Below, piece after piece: positions 13,220 through 25,638 of a stretch of DNA of 64,000 nucleotides. The stretch spans positions 67,001 to 131,000 of the forward strand of contig NC_058499.1 of assembly GCF_020382885.2 (NCBI RefSeq). Direction: 5' to 3'. The first letter of the stretch is position 1, and every line of letters starts with the position of its first letter. This DNA is from Scatophagus argus (lineage: Eukaryota; Chordata; Actinopteri; Scatophagidae). The translations under genes and the position numbers were made by a program. The notes under the pieces were generated by a model. It was not told the origin of the DNA. It worked only from the letters and a program-made list of their open reading frames with translations, and searched no databases.

Positions 13220-14370
13220 AAGGACCTTCAAAAAGAGGTGAGTCTCCTTTGTTGAAAGGGAGAAACTGATGCATGTGGGCAGACTCTAGCAGCACCTGCT
13301 GAGTAAACTTTCTGTCCATTTGAAACTTTATCATATTTGTCTGCTAAGGGGGGTGTTAAGAGGACATGGTGTTCATTGTCACTGCTCATACACTTCAGCT
13401 TTGAATTTTGGGTTAGGGTTAGTGGTGAAGCTTTCCCTGAGTCTTCAAACTCTGCCTCCTCCATACAAGGCATTTTGGTTGGATTCACAGGTTCACCAAC
13501 ACTGTGTTCCTTCTGGCCTACCAGTGTGTGCATGAGGCTTCAGGAGAGCCCTGGGCAAAGCAAGTCAAAAGTCTCCTACTTCTGCTTGAAGGCCTTCTTC
13601 ACCAATAGTGTCCGCCAGAGGGTTTTTACGTTGCTACCACAACAGGGACTTCCGCAATAGTTTTGAAAAAACTATGTCCCTAACCTCCCCCGAGATGGAC
13701 AAGGAATATTTCCAGAGATGGGAGCTGAATTCATGCAGAGCAGCTCTACCAGACATTACCAGTTCATTCTCACTACATGCTGGGTTTACCTGCTCTATCA
13801 GGCAGCCTCCCTTGAAGCTCACTGGCAGGTGAGGATTAGTTGACAGCTCTGCTACTCACTTCACCTGACAGTCCAAGACAGATGCAAATGCAAGACTAAT
13901 CATCAATTCCTGGCATAAAGTAGTCTAATACCACGTACACTTGTGATCCACCTCAGGCTGGAACATGGTATTTGTCATATCCAATCCACGACTAGAAGTC
14001 CAATAACAAAGTACTGCTCAAGCTCAGATCTGGCAGGATGTTCATCCCTGTCACCTTCTTGAGGTTTCTATGTGATTGTTGTTCATGTCTATCCCCACAC
14101 CCTTAGCACTTTTTACCCTGGGCAACAAGGCAGGTCCAGCCCCTCTCCAGGAGTTTGTTTCAAGAATAGGTTCCAGGTGTAAAGGTTTTTACTGCTCCAC
14201 CTCCCACATAGCTCTGATTCCCATGCCAGAAAGGTGATGTTTCACATCGTCTGTGATGCCAAGGGGCGACACACCTATGAAGCTGGTTCTTGTTGAGTAG
14301 CACCCCCACATTCTTCAAAGCATCACCCTGAACCAGCAACTCAGAAAATTCTGGTAAAAATAACAAATTT
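13220..14370 (-). repeat. Probable old LINE remnants
   Basis: The minus strand of about 13540-13650 can be read as a lysine-rich stretch of the LVKKAFKQK type, like the region between endonuclease and reverse transcriptase in some fish LINEs. About 14165-14330 resembles a second dispersed repeat that I know only by appearance. Stops and frameshifts are frequent. The family is not assigned. Confidence 0.3.
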
Positions 14371-14471
14371 AGTTGTCCAAATAAATGATTTCAAATGAAA
14401 ATGAGAATGAGAATTAATTACTGAAATTGCTTTGAGTCATTCCAAGAGTTTTGTCTGGTTGCATTTCCTAT

Positions 14472-14502
<31 letters not shown>

Positions 14503-15139
14503 CATATTAGAAAAACTTTAACAACAGCTGCAGTAAATCAAACCACAGACCATCCCTACAGAGTGACAACACGGACAACACTTTGTCCATGCTGCAAACA
14601 CAACCAGATGGTGGATGAATCTAAATAAACTACTACGACCACATCGGGAGTATGAATCAAACTCCATGTAAACATACACATATGCTTGCGCATAGTGAGG
14701 AAAGGCCCCACGCTTGTCCCGCATTTCCAAAGTCACATCTGTGATAGAGAGCATTCCTGAGGCTCAGGTTACAGGCTGGACATCTTGGTAAAAAACACCT
14801 GTTGGTCTCTCTGACAGAACCATGAACCTGACCCGCAGCATCACCCTCCACCGCTACATTCCCAGCATACCTCCATAATCTCTGCTGTCTGCGCCTCACT
14901 CAGACCTCTCACCATGCCCCCCCCCCCCTCCCCTCTAAGCTTGCAGGCCTAAGGTCTGACCTGCTGACTGATTATCGCTCTGCTGACACCTTCACAGGTC
15001 AGTGGGTTGTATGCGATCACTGGTGAAGAGTTAACAAAAGAATCGATGATTCCATTGCTTTTGTGAATGTAGACACAACAAAGCTTCTGATTGATTCATT
15101 CTTTTTGGTTGTCTTTAGCTCAGTTTTCATTCCAACATT

Positions 15140-15430
15140 GTGATGGTTAAGAAGAAGACAATCAGCTTTATTGCCAGTACATTTACATACACTTAATTTT
15201 TCCTCTGCATTTAAACCATCCTTGGTTGAACACACATGTAACACCCAGCAAACTACATGTAGTGAACACAACATGGGAGCAGTTAGGGGGTTAGGTGCCT
15301 TGCTCAAGGACATGTCAGCAGTTAATAATGGGGTGGGGGGGCTTTATTATTCACCCAGCCACCCAAATTTTCCCGCCAGTCTGGGGAATCCAAGCCACTT
15401 CTCCAACCTCTAGACCACGGGTTACCCATT
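15140..15430 (-). repeat. SINE/LINE-type dispersed repeat
   Basis: It contains the stretch GTTAGGTGCCTTGCTCAAGG, common in fish repeats, and ends with AACCTCTAGACCACGGGTTA, the reverse of a tRNA-like A-box region. It is the antisense relative of the copy at 8690-8880. Confidence 0.5.
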
Positions 15431-15929
15431 AACATTTCTGTCACTGACTGATTCAAAAAAGAGACACCATCAGCTAAAACAACAATTTTAAATTTTCATT
15501 GGTTCTTCATTCAAAGACAAAATCTAAACTGGGGTCACTATTGGGTGTGTTACAAAACCACTGGTTTAACATTTAACCCTCTGAAGACATTGTCCGTTAT
15601 TGATTACTTTTTCAGCTTAAAAATGTTTACCTTGCCTTGCCTATAAATTGTAAATTTCAAAAATCATGTACAAATTTTGCAAACAAGAAGTTATTTACAA
15701 CTGTTTACCTGAAAATGCAGTAAATGCCTCAGTCATTTTTTGTACAGCTATTTACAGCTATTTACAACACAATCAGGTGTCACAATAAAATGCACACACA
15801 AATTACTTATAAAACTTAAAACTTATTTATATTATTTATTTACATTATTTCTAAAACTTGCACCAAACACGCAGCAAACTTGATGACAATGTTCAGGAAA
15901 AAGCATTGCGTATATTGTCTGTGGAGATT

Positions 15930-16235
15930 CTCAGTCATCCAGGTCTGAACTTGTGAAGATTCACTTGAAGACATTTCACTGCTAATCCAAGCAGCTTCAT
16001 CAGCCCTCTGTGTCGACTTCAGTCGTTAGACACAGAGGGCCATCACTGGCAGTCAGACTATATAGGCAAATTGCAGGACTATCAGATCCTTTGTTTTGAT
16101 TAGTTTCACTTAGTCACTCCCACTGAGGTGTATATATTTGTTTCCCCACCAAACAGTTTTTCAGAACTGATGAAGCTGCATGGATTAGCAATGAAACATC
16201 TGCAAGTCAATCTTCACAAGTCCAGACGCCTTGCT
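15930..16235. repeat. Dispersed repeat with inverted ends
   Basis: The reverse complement of about 15938-16001 (CTGATGAAGCTGCTTGGATT and onward) matches about 16166-16227 on the + strand with a few changes, so two copies face each other across about 165 bases. The motif is related to the repeats at 19006-19149, 27724-27867 and 48020-48163. Confidence 0.6.
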
Positions 16236-16464
16236 TTAACTCTTTGAGTGCATTGCGTATATTGTTTATCATAACTCAGGTTTTACTTGACATATTACAA
16301 AATTTAAAAACTTGTATATAGTTTGAAGTCCCCACTTTTGACACAAATTAAAACAGAGACTAGAGTAAATGCTTTCAGGTAAACATCTATAGATTGTACC
16401 CCCTACCCTTTTATTACCACTGGTCCGTAATCATTTGAAATGTGACTTTAAGTCACAAAAGTCC

Positions 16465-16770
16465 AACCTGAAGCCTATCCCAGTTGGCTACAGGTGAGAG
16501 GCGGGTTCACTCTGGACTGGTTGCCAGTCATTCACAGGGCTGACACACAAAGGCAGACAACCGGGACCCAGACTGGGATTCAAACCTTTTGCTGTGAGGT
16601 GACAGTGCAAACCACTGCACCACTGTGACACTCAAAAACATACCCCTAGGTGTGAGAGTATGTGGTTGTCTGTCTTTGTGTTTTGGCCCTGCAATTGACT
16701 GGTGACCAGTCCAGGGTGTCCCCTGCCTCTTGTAGTCTGCGACCCCTGCGGTATAGAAAATGGATGGAAA
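16465..16770. repeat. Two fragments of a tRNA-headed SINE, in opposite orientations
   Basis: About 16465-16635 is the minus-orientation form (AGCCTATCCCAGTTGGCTAC through the reversed box B and A-box region). About 16640-16770 is a + orientation 3' part ending ATAGAAAATGGATGG. Both match the full SINEs at 43004-43365 and 48216-48563. Confidence 0.65.
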
Positions 16771-18331
16771 ATCTAAGAAAACAAATCTGTAAATAGACAG
16801 ATTACTGTTTTAGCTTAAGAACCTGAGGTTTTCTTATTCTGTAGATACCTGAGAGGAATCTGAAGCAGTAAAGTAAGAATGTTTTTACAACCGGATCAAT
16901 ATGTGCGGTCAGTTCTCCTTCTTACCTGACATCATGCCCACATATTTTTATACCACCAGTGTTAATATGAGAGGGCCCTTGGTGACCAGAGAAAGGTCTG
17001 GAAGTCTTTCTAAGGACAGATTCATGGCTTGGGTCTGCAGTCCAAGATGAAATGCTAACCAGCCCAGCCAGTGATTACAGGATATTTATAGGTAGCAGAA
17101 ATGTGAGCTTGCTAAGCACTTTATTTAGAGCAATAATTAAAAGTGATATTAAAGTTTCATTGGTTGTTTCTCTCTGTTGAACTTGTTTTTGAACTCACAC
17201 AAGTCTTGACGATGCTGGAAGAATCACCCTTGAGTTCAGTCTTTTTTCTGCTGCATTGCTATAATAATAATAAAATATATTGTAGATCAAAGAGGTTAGG
17301 GTCATCAGCTTTTCACTTCTGGAACTCTAATTTTACATTCAGATGACTACAAAACCTCAGTTCTTGAGGATCATCTTCCAAATTCAGGTAGTTCTTACCA
17401 AAATTAAGTATTTTATGTATGAAATTTGGCACTCAAGGTGTCTTAAGATGTGTTTCTTGCTTGTTATCCTTGTTACCTGCTGTTTCCAAGGGGCCAGACA
17501 ATCTCAGAATCTTTTTATCTAGTCGGGATGCTGAAAATGCCTAAAAAGAAGTAATATCAGTATATGATCGCAACATTTCAGATTTTTTTTCAATCTATCA
17601 AATTGGTTTAAAATTAGCCTACTTATTGTTAGAACTTGATAAGAAAGGTTCTAAAGGGGTTTCAGAGTTTGTTTCCCTTCATTTGGTGTGCATATCAAAT
17701 AATTTAAGCTGTATGTTTTATTGTAATTAAATCTTTGGTTCTTGGTCAGCTTGACAGTCAACCTTTAGCTACGTCCTGTGTTCAGAGGCATCAGGCAGCT
17801 GTGGTGAAGGATGTTCTGCTGGTGATTTTTTCTAAGCTGAAATTCCTCCACTGAAGTCTGAGGATGGACGTAATGACATTCTATAGGGTTTTAAGGCTCT
17901 CTCCATAAATTGCAGTTTATGCAGAGGAAAGCAGTAAAATCATCCTTTTTTGCTGTGTTTGAACAGCCTTAAAGCTGTTATATATATTTTCTATATATAT
18001 TTATATCTGTTTTACCTTTCAAAGTCGTGTAATGAACAAATTTTAGTTTCCCTGTAACTTGAACTGGAAGCCAAGCCAAGCCTAAGAAAAACTCTTTATT
18101 TGCTGTATGTTTATCCAGTTAAACTCAGGGATTTTCAGCACCTTCAGGTATTCCAAAAACAACCCCCCAAACACAGAAATGACTTTGCTCACATTCATCC
18201 CTTATGTCTTCATCTGGTTTTATAGTCCTTTTCGTCCCTTTTATAGTGTCCTGGTGGCTCTGAGCAGAGTCCTAAAATGATATCAGGCTCCTCCTTGGTA
18301 TTGCCTGATGTGAAGTTGGCAGGGGATGATG

Positions 18332-18477
18332 ATATTTCAGGAGCTGAGGATCCTGCATTTCCATAAACAGGAGCTCCATATCCATATATGAGCCCTCATA
18401 TATATACACCCTGGAGATGAATCCTTCCCACTGTCATCGGCCACTGCTGCAGTCCTCGACTCTCTGTCTTGTCATAG
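18332..18477 (+). promoter_or_regulatory. Promoter and untranslated exon 1 of tnni2 gene 3 (shortened module)
   Basis: ATATTTC followed by AGGAGCT begins at 18332, CCATAAACAG is at 18361-18370 and TATATA is at 18399-18404. The gap between the first two boxes is 29 bases, against 45-47 in the other genes, and the ATTGG box is missing. Exon 1 ends in ...CATAG at 18477 before GTGAGA, like the TAG|GTGAG junctions of genes 4, 5 and 6. Confidence 0.75.
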
Positions 18478-19005
18478 GTGAGACTTCCTTTTCTTCCTTT
18501 TCCTCTTCCTCTCTGCATGCCTGAACAAATGTAAAAGTAAATGAAGACAAAGTGGCTGATTGGAGTCTATTAGCATCTTTTTTGGGAAGACCTGTTGGGA
18601 AAGTGCTAAGGTGATGAAAATCCTGACCTCTGGTTTGTTAATAAGTGAAGGGGAATGTGATCCAGGGTGAAGGCTGAACATTGCAGAATGATGTGTTTGA
18701 GCAGCACTGTGCAGAGATTTGAATGAGCTGTGGATGTCAAATGCAGCAGTTTGTTTATTTAGGAATTCTTTAGTTATGAAGTTTCATTTGATTGTTTTGG
18801 AAAGTTTTGACTGACAACTTTAAATTGAAGCCTTTTCACTGCACCATTACTGTTGAAGCCATATACGTTTAGAGATTTCATTTCTCAGTTTTGGTGCTTG
18901 GTTGTTTGAGAAAGGATAATGAGATTTTATTGTTTTAAGTGCATATGTTGCAAAAATGTGAATCTTATCAGGTCATTCTGTGTCAGATTTAACTTTGAGA
19001 TTAGC

Positions 19006-19149
19006 CCCAGCCTAGTCAAGCGAGCATGAACTGATGAAGCCTCTTGGATGAGAGGTGAAACGTCTTCAAAGACAAATAACTAAGCCCAGTTGCGTTCGAT
19101 TGAATTTCCTTGAGATAACCATGACCTGGATGAATGAGAATATTCACAG
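19006..19149 (+). repeat. Dispersed repeat, copy 1
   Basis: This 144-base element contains GATGAAGCCTCTTGGATGAG. It lies in intron 1 of gene 3, is nearly identical and in the same orientation as 27724-27867, and is inverted relative to 48020-48163. I cannot assign the family. Upstream intron sequence has a MEF2-type site only further on, at 19268-19277 (TTATTTTTAG). Confidence 0.75.
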
Positions 19150-19700
19150 ATTTGTCACTTTAAGTGTATATCTGTAAGTCTTAAGTCTTAAAATCTGTCT
19201 CAGAACTTTTCAGCTTATTTCTGTCACATTTCAATATTCTGAGTGGAGGTGGAAATTAAACTTTGAATTATTTTTAGTAAAGAATAATTCTTGAAATCTG
19301 AGTGTGGATTCAAGTGACTTGTTTAGGCAGACTTGTATTTGCAGTGTGTGAGCAATCGACAGCTGGCTGTTGGCAGCCAACATGCTGCCACAGCACATTC
19401 TGCTGCAGGATTTCTTCCACGCGAATGGAATTGAAGTGTTAACTCCAAGAGGATATTCAGTTTTGAACACCTGTAAAGGAGCTTATCACAGGCGTCAGTG
19501 GCGACACTTGACCCAAAGTCCAAACTTAGCTCTGTCAGCACCAAACTGCCCATCAACTGTTTGCATAGCTCACATTTCATACAGACGACGGTCTCTGACA
19601 TTTAGAGAGCAGACGACAACATCGTTTATTCTCCCCTGGCTCAGCGAGTTTTTCTGTTTTTTTCTCCTCAAACAGGCTGTGAAGATAAGACACCACCAAC

Positions 19701-21010
19701 ATGTCTGAGTAAGTTTTGCTTGTGCTTTAGATTTTGAGTGATGAAAAAAGATTGTTTACTGCAGGGTAAATGTTGTCAGTAACCTCAACATTAGAAAGGA
19801 GGCAGTCACCTCACCTGCAGCAAAGAGCACCTGGAAAAAAAAAAATGCTTTTATAAAAGAGGAGCATTTTTATTTCATGTTGGTGTTGTTTGTGTTAGTG
19901 TTTTTTTGTGTTGTTTACATTGAGCTGATGATGTTGTTGGTGTTTACGTTGTTTGTGTTGATGTTGAGTGTGTTGTTGTTTGTGTTGTTATTCATGTTTT
20001 TGTTGGTGTTGACTACACTGAGCTAATAATGCTGTTATTTGTGATGGTCACAGGAAGAAAATGTCCTCGAGCCGCAGGCATCATCTGAAGGTAGGACACA
20101 ACAGCTCTCAGTCTACTGTTCTGACTGGCTGATCGACTCCAACTTCAGATGTGAAGTTGATCAGTTAACACTGTGTGTGTGTGTGTTGGTTGTATTTGTG
20201 TGCTGATCTAAAATGCCACCTTGTTTGTAAACTGCAGTATGACTGCATTGTTGTCGTCTGGATTTTAGAGAACAGTTGAGGGGGTGTCCATAAAACTTAG
20301 ATGACATGACATGAGGGGGGCTTTATAAATGTGTTTATGGATGTTGTCAATAACATGTTGTTCCAGGAGTTTTTGTCATAAATCCTGTGAACACACTCAC
20401 ATCCTTTTGCTTCCAGTTTTTTGTATCTGCACCCAACAAGCTCAGGACAGTAGACAGTAGGAGGCAGGTTACAGCTCTGAGGAAGAGGTCACCTGCTGGT
20501 GGACACAAACATATACACAGTTTCATAGTATTTCATAGTATTTACAGTGAGTAAGCTGGAGCCAATCCCAGCTGATAACTGGTGAGAGGCAGGGCATACC
20601 CGGTACTAGTGCTTTTAAACAGATAAAATAAGGCAGCAAGGAAATCTGCTTCAGAATGAGAGTTCAAGTTTTAGCTGCCAGTAAGAAAGTAAGTCAGTAA
20701 TTTCTTTCTTTCCTTTGCTGAAACCTTAAGAGCCTTTCCTCTTAAGAGTTCTTGTTTATGTTCAGTATTTATGTGTTAATTGGCTTGGAGCCAGAAATCA
20801 CAAGAAAAGGAAAAGAAAACTCAAAGGCACTCAGCCACATGTAAAAAAAATAAAGAAAAAATAGAAAAGTAAAATTCATCATTTGCTCTGAAAGAGTCTG
20901 ACTGGTTAGGTTTTCAAAGTAGCTCTGAGCTATGAATCTTCTCATATGACCTAATGAAACCATGAACCCAGGTTGACTGTAATTTCCCAGCCTGAGATCA
21001 ATAAAGTCTG

Positions 21011-21064
<54 letters not shown>

Positions 21065-22613
21065 CTGTTTTAAATAAGTCTCAACTCTCCCCATGTGTCC
21101 TGCAGAGTTTGATGCTGCAGATCGCAGCCAACTGGATTGAAAAGGAGAAAAAAGAGATTGCAGCCACCAAAGAGGCTTACATGGCTGAGCATTGTCCAGC
21201 ACCCAGCCTTAGTGGAGACCAGGCTGCCCTCATGGTGAGAGACACTAAAGCTTTGTCCCTTTATTGACATGTAGAATAATTTTCTGACAACTTGAGCCAA
21301 AGCACAGAGTAAATGTCTGTGATTGTCTGTGATTGTAAATTGTCTGTAATTTGACTGTCAAAAAATGTGTAAAGTTTGTGTTTAACAACACAAAGACTCT
21401 ACAGCCATCTGTACTTTGGGCTAGAATAAATGCTTGGACACATTTTGACCCTACTGTGGCCCTAGAGGTGTTACCGTTCATTCTGAGGGAATCATGAACA
21501 TCATTTTATTACAGTCTATTCAGTTGTAATTGAAAAATATCAGTCAAAATCATAAATGTGAACCTCATGGTGGCTCTGGAGGAATCTGTCACAGCAGTCA
21601 GTGGGATTCTTCTTCTGCGAACCATGAATGATGCCACTCCATTCAACAGCTGAGAGATATTTTGGTCTAGAATCAAGTGGTGGACCAAATAGCCAACACT
21701 GCCATCACATATGCTGCTGTCCAGCTGGAGTAGATGTTATTAGCAGCTGTTTGGAGGATAGGAACCATCAGGGCATCGACTGATCAGATAGGAAACTTCA
21801 CATCTGTCTTTGTGTTTAGGAAACCTGCAAAAAGCTACACGCCCTCATCGACAAAGTGGATGAAGAGAGGTACGACCTGGAGGCCAAAGTGGGCAAGGCT
21901 GACAAAGAGGTACACATCACAGGTCAAAACATCACTGAGGGTTTTCCATCAGTCTGACAGTCAGACTGAACTTAATACTGAGCCTCATACTGTGGTTGTG
22001 TTCACTGATTCCTGTTTAGGAGAAGCTTATTTCTCTAGTGTGTCTTTGTGGCAGCTGGATGGTGTGTGTTCACAGTAATGAAGAAACATCAGCGTGGCTC
22101 ACTGATGTGTATCTAATGGAAAAGAATATATCAGGCTGTGGCACACACATTTGATAATAAATCTAGAATTGTCTCAGACCTTTAAACCTTCTGTCTTGCC
22201 GTTGGCTTCAGTGTTGATTCCACCTTTAAACTGTTTCACTGATCTTAGATTGATGACCTGAAGATCAAAGTGGTCGACTTGGCCGGAGTGAAGAAACCTG
22301 CTCTGAAGAAAGTTCGTATGTCAGCTGACGCCATGCTGAAAGCTCTGCTTGGCTCCAAACATACAGTCAATATGGACCTGAGGGCCAACCTGAAGCAGGT
22401 CAAGAAGGAGGTCAAAGAGGAGGTGAGTGTTTGAAGGAGGTACAAACTCACAGGTGCTCAACTCAACCTGACAGGTACAAGAAAAATAAAATAGCCGCCG
22501 ACGCTTCTTGACTGTCAACTGTTTGTGTCTTGCAGCCTTCAGAGGCGGTCGGTGACTGGCGTAAGAACATTGAGGACAAAGCTGATAGGAAGAAGATGTT
22601 TGAGACTTCCTAA
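19701..22613 (+). CDS. tnni2: Troponin I, fast skeletal type, gene 3 (complete, 171 aa)
   Basis: Coding exons are 19701-19708, 20054-20090, 21106-21234, 21820-21909, 22249-22422 and 22536-22613; the ATG exon begins at 19676. Residues 1-15 are [15 protein letters not shown]. Residues 16-58 are the troponin C-binding helix ([18 protein letters not shown]) and the [10 protein letters not shown] segment. Residues 59-88 are the IT arm; its second residue is T (ETCKKLH) where genes 4-6 have I. Residues 89-146 include [13 protein letters not shown] and [15 protein letters not shown]; 147-171 are the tail ending DRKKMFETS. In the G-V class the inhibitory segment is one residue shorter than in genes 1 and 2. 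The last 107 of the first 164 bases of exon 6 are identical to gene 2 (see findings). Poly(A) signal AATAAA at 22866-22871. The ATG is fixed by the conserved MSE start. Confidence 0.95.
19876..20046. repeat. TGTTGTTTGTGT-type imperfect minisatellite
   Basis: Imperfect units of GTTG/GTGTTGTT fill the end of intron 2 of gene 3, directly upstream of the 37-nt exon. A longer period is visible: two copies of an approximately 90-base unit containing CACTGAGCTAATAATG or a variant. Confidence 0.7.
20960..21064 (+). repeat. LINE 3' tail with (TCTA)n microsatellite
   Basis: TGTAATTTCCCAGCCTGAG followed by ATCAATAAAGTCTG leads into about 14 TCTA units (21010-21064). This is the usual 3' end of a fish non-LTR element. 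It ends about 40 bases before exon 4 of gene 3. Confidence 0.7.
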
Positions 22614-25460
22614 AGAATTTAACACCACTCCTGTAGCTGCCGTTAGCACTTTTTAAGGAATTTTTCATTGAATTGAAATTACCTTTTGTTTCATTAAACC
22701 TGCCAATTTCAGCTCCATCTGTTATTGTATATTTGTATAGATTAGCAATGACCCCTTAATTTTAAGGTGTGATCTAATATCAGTCTTTTATTTGGTAGAT
22801 AGACTTCCTGTTGCCTTCTGTGGTGATGTTCACTTTTGACAACTTCCTGCTCCTGGTGTTTTTGTAATAAATGTGTTTTGTTTCTATGTTACCTGCTGTT
22901 GGGACGTATTCTGTCTTTGACTCAGTGACGCTCAACACTGCTGACAAAGGGCTCAACACACCATGGTCAAATTAAAATTTTCTAAAGAACAAAACTTCAC
23001 ATTATGAACTCTTCACTTGTTTTCCTCGTTTTTGTTAGATGTGAAACTTACCTTGAAACAGAACAAATATTTGTTTATCAGTGCAGTGACTGAAAAGAAA
23101 TTGATTTTCTATAAAACCCTATCATTCATTCATAACTCCTCTGTAAAAATGAAATAAAGACAGTTAAATAAAATTCAAGCCATTAGGAACCAGAAAAGTC
23201 AGTGTACCATGTTTAGAGTCTTAGAGAAGCATCACAATGCAGATCTTTGAATTGAGTTCTGTTTGAAGGTGGTTTCAAGCTGGTTGTGCAAGTTGTGCTC
23301 TTTGTAGTGCTGTGCACGTCAGTGAAAGAAAGACACAATAACCACGTTTCAGCACTTCTGTATAATATTTTTACTGTCAAGTGTTCAGGGAGCTGTGAAA
23401 AGTGAACGTTGACCAACATATCATTGATAAAATGTCCCAGCATCACTTAAGGGCTTTCCCAGACCTTCAGGCTTCAGTCAGATCCCCTCCATGACCGCCT
23501 GTTATAACATGATCAGAGCAAATTCTCTTTCACTGAAGAACTCCGAGGGAGACAGTCAACGAAAGCTCTAGAAACAGCAAGTCAGTGAACAATGATGTAG
23601 AATATGACAACCGTGACTTGTTTAAATACATTGTGTTATGTAAATCTATTCATTTCCTATGTTAAATTTTAAAAAGTTACTTAAGAAAATAAGGTTAAGG
23701 CTTGTTTTTTCATCACAAAGCTTAACTGTTAATAATTTAATGTTTCAAAGTTTCAAACCTTTCTGAGAAAATCACAAAAAAACAAGAGTTTTAAGTAATG
23801 TACCATATTTGTCAACAGTTAAAACTTCTCCATATTTTATATTATCATTATTATACATTAATTACATTAATTATCTCTAACTACAGTATAAATAAATGGT
23901 AATCTGTTTACGGTGACATTACTGCCCTGATGCTCAGGAAACCTGACTTGTTGCTGACTGCGTCGACCACATGGTGTCAGCAGAGGACTTCCTGTCCCCC
24001 AACACACAACCACTCAGTCTTTAAATGACAACATGAGAGATTTCCTTCACAAGAACCTGACAAAAAGCAGATTAGTTTGTATTATAGCTTATTTCTGTTA
24101 ATGACAAGTTCTTAGTCTGTGTTTAAGGCAACAGATTCATAAGTTTATTTCTAATGTCCTGACTGAGCAGGAGGCAAGATGTCTCATCTCTTTACAAACT
24201 CAACTGACTTTATAATGATATTTTTAAATATTTAAAATAGATGGTGCCTGTAGGTTCCTCCTCCATCAAATTTTGTTTTCTGATCAGCTTTATTGATCAG
24301 ACATGGACGGTGAGTGATTGTTTTGGGTTTTTTTTGTTCTTTAAGGGTGTAGTGTGCAAAAATGTATTTAGTAAGTCAGATCTATATACAGGAATGAGAT
24401 ATTTTGTATTTACTGTTGAGATTTTTTGTCATTCTCTCCGTGTTGTGTTTTTTAGTTGCTGTGCCTGAACCAAGCATGAAACGACAACAAATAAGGTACG
24501 TCTTTAAAGGTCTCAAAACTAGACTCCAAGTTCCCATGTCTCTGTTTATTGTTGGCTGGAGTCTTTTGTTATTGCAGTCAAATTATGGAGTTGTTACATT
24601 TATAAAACTCTTCAGACTAATGTTACATTAATGTCCAACTCCTGATATCCAGTCATATGAAAGTTCCTGAAACAAACATGCAACATGTCAGCTACAGCCT
24701 GTCAATCAAGAAAATTCAACATTTAATCAGTTTAGTGTGATACTGACCGTGTATTGTATTTTTAGCGCTCACACGAGTCTGCAGTCATACAGCAAGACAT
24801 TTACATTAGTGTAACAACGGGAATATTTCCAGTCTTCATGATATGAACACCTTCTTGAAGAGTTTGTTCTGGATCTGTGCTCTGTTTGGAAGATGTGAGA
24901 TAACTCTTGTTGTGATGGAGGAAAGAAAAGACATATTTTCTTTAATTGCTCAGAGGATTTAAACAAGTTTTAAGCTTTTCAAGGAGATTTAGTCTCATAT
25001 GTGTTGCTGCACCACCAAGCTCCCTGAAACCACTGAAAGGCTGCTTTACCCAACTTGTTATCAGAGTTAAGGCTAACTAGCTGCTCGATGTCTGCATGGA
25101 CAGTCACAATTACAACCTAAAATCAGATTCAAAATTAAGTTTGAGTTAATAACTTATATCCAATATGTGAATGAATAAAATGTTTCTAACTATCAACAGA
25201 CTGCAAAGATTTTTGTATATTCTTTCTGAAATGTAAGAAGATTCTTCAAGCGAAGGAGGCGATCTGGGCTGAATATTACAATTAGGTTACCCAGGATCCT
25301 GAGTCTTATTTTTTCAAACTTCAGTATTTACTGAGTTCTGTTTGTTCATCTTGCCTGTTATATTTTTCTTTCTTGTGTTCCAGATCTCTTCTTGTCCTGT
25401 CTCACCGAGGACTGCTGACGTCACTAAAGGGAGATTTACGAGATGAGCAGTCAAAGGATG
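22614..25460. other. Spacer between tnni2 genes 3 and 4
   Basis: It holds the gene 3 3'UTR and then AT-rich sequence with no recognised gene or transposon. The small open frames at 24241-24631 and elsewhere lack splice context or similarity. Confidence 0.5.
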
Positions 25461-25463
25461 AAG

Positions 25464-25638
25464 GTATTTCAGGAGCTCATTGGCCTGATTGGTCTCAGTG
25501 TTCCTCATGGCCATAAAGAGAAACTTCCAAATCCCTGTCCAAGCCCATATATACCCCCACAAATTTCACTTTTTAGTCTGTGACTCCCTCACTGTCCTTG
25601 TGTCAGTCTGTGCCGCTCTCCTCATCATCACTTTGTAG
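25464..25638 (+). promoter_or_regulatory. Promoter and untranslated exon 1 of tnni2 gene 4
   Basis: GTATTTCAGGAGCTC starts at 25464, two inverted CCAAT boxes are at 25479-25483 and 25488-25492, CCATAAAGAG is at 25511-25520 and TATATA is at 25548-25553. Exon 1 is pyrimidine-rich and ends TTTGTAG at 25638 before GTGAGA. A perfect MEF2 consensus (CTATTTTTAA) lies in intron 1 at 26422-26431. Confidence 0.8.

Larger units (their letters stand above)
10330..18325. other. 8-kb spacer between tnni2 genes 2 and 3
   Basis: This is the longest gap inside the array. No troponin exon or promoter module is seen. It contains probable LINE remnants (about 13220-14370), an (AT)n microsatellite at 14473-14503, a poly-C run near 14927, a SINE-like repeat (15140-15430), a dispersed repeat in inverted orientation (15930-16235) and head-to-head SINE fragments (16465-16770). 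The remainder, 10330-13200 and 16780-18300, is unique-looking AT-rich sequence with no supported gene. Confidence 0.5.

Noticed and set aside
21010..21064. Regular short repeats that might suggest an array
   Set aside because: A plain TCTA microsatellite forming a LINE tail. There are no spacers, so it is not CRISPR-like, and the organism is a vertebrate.
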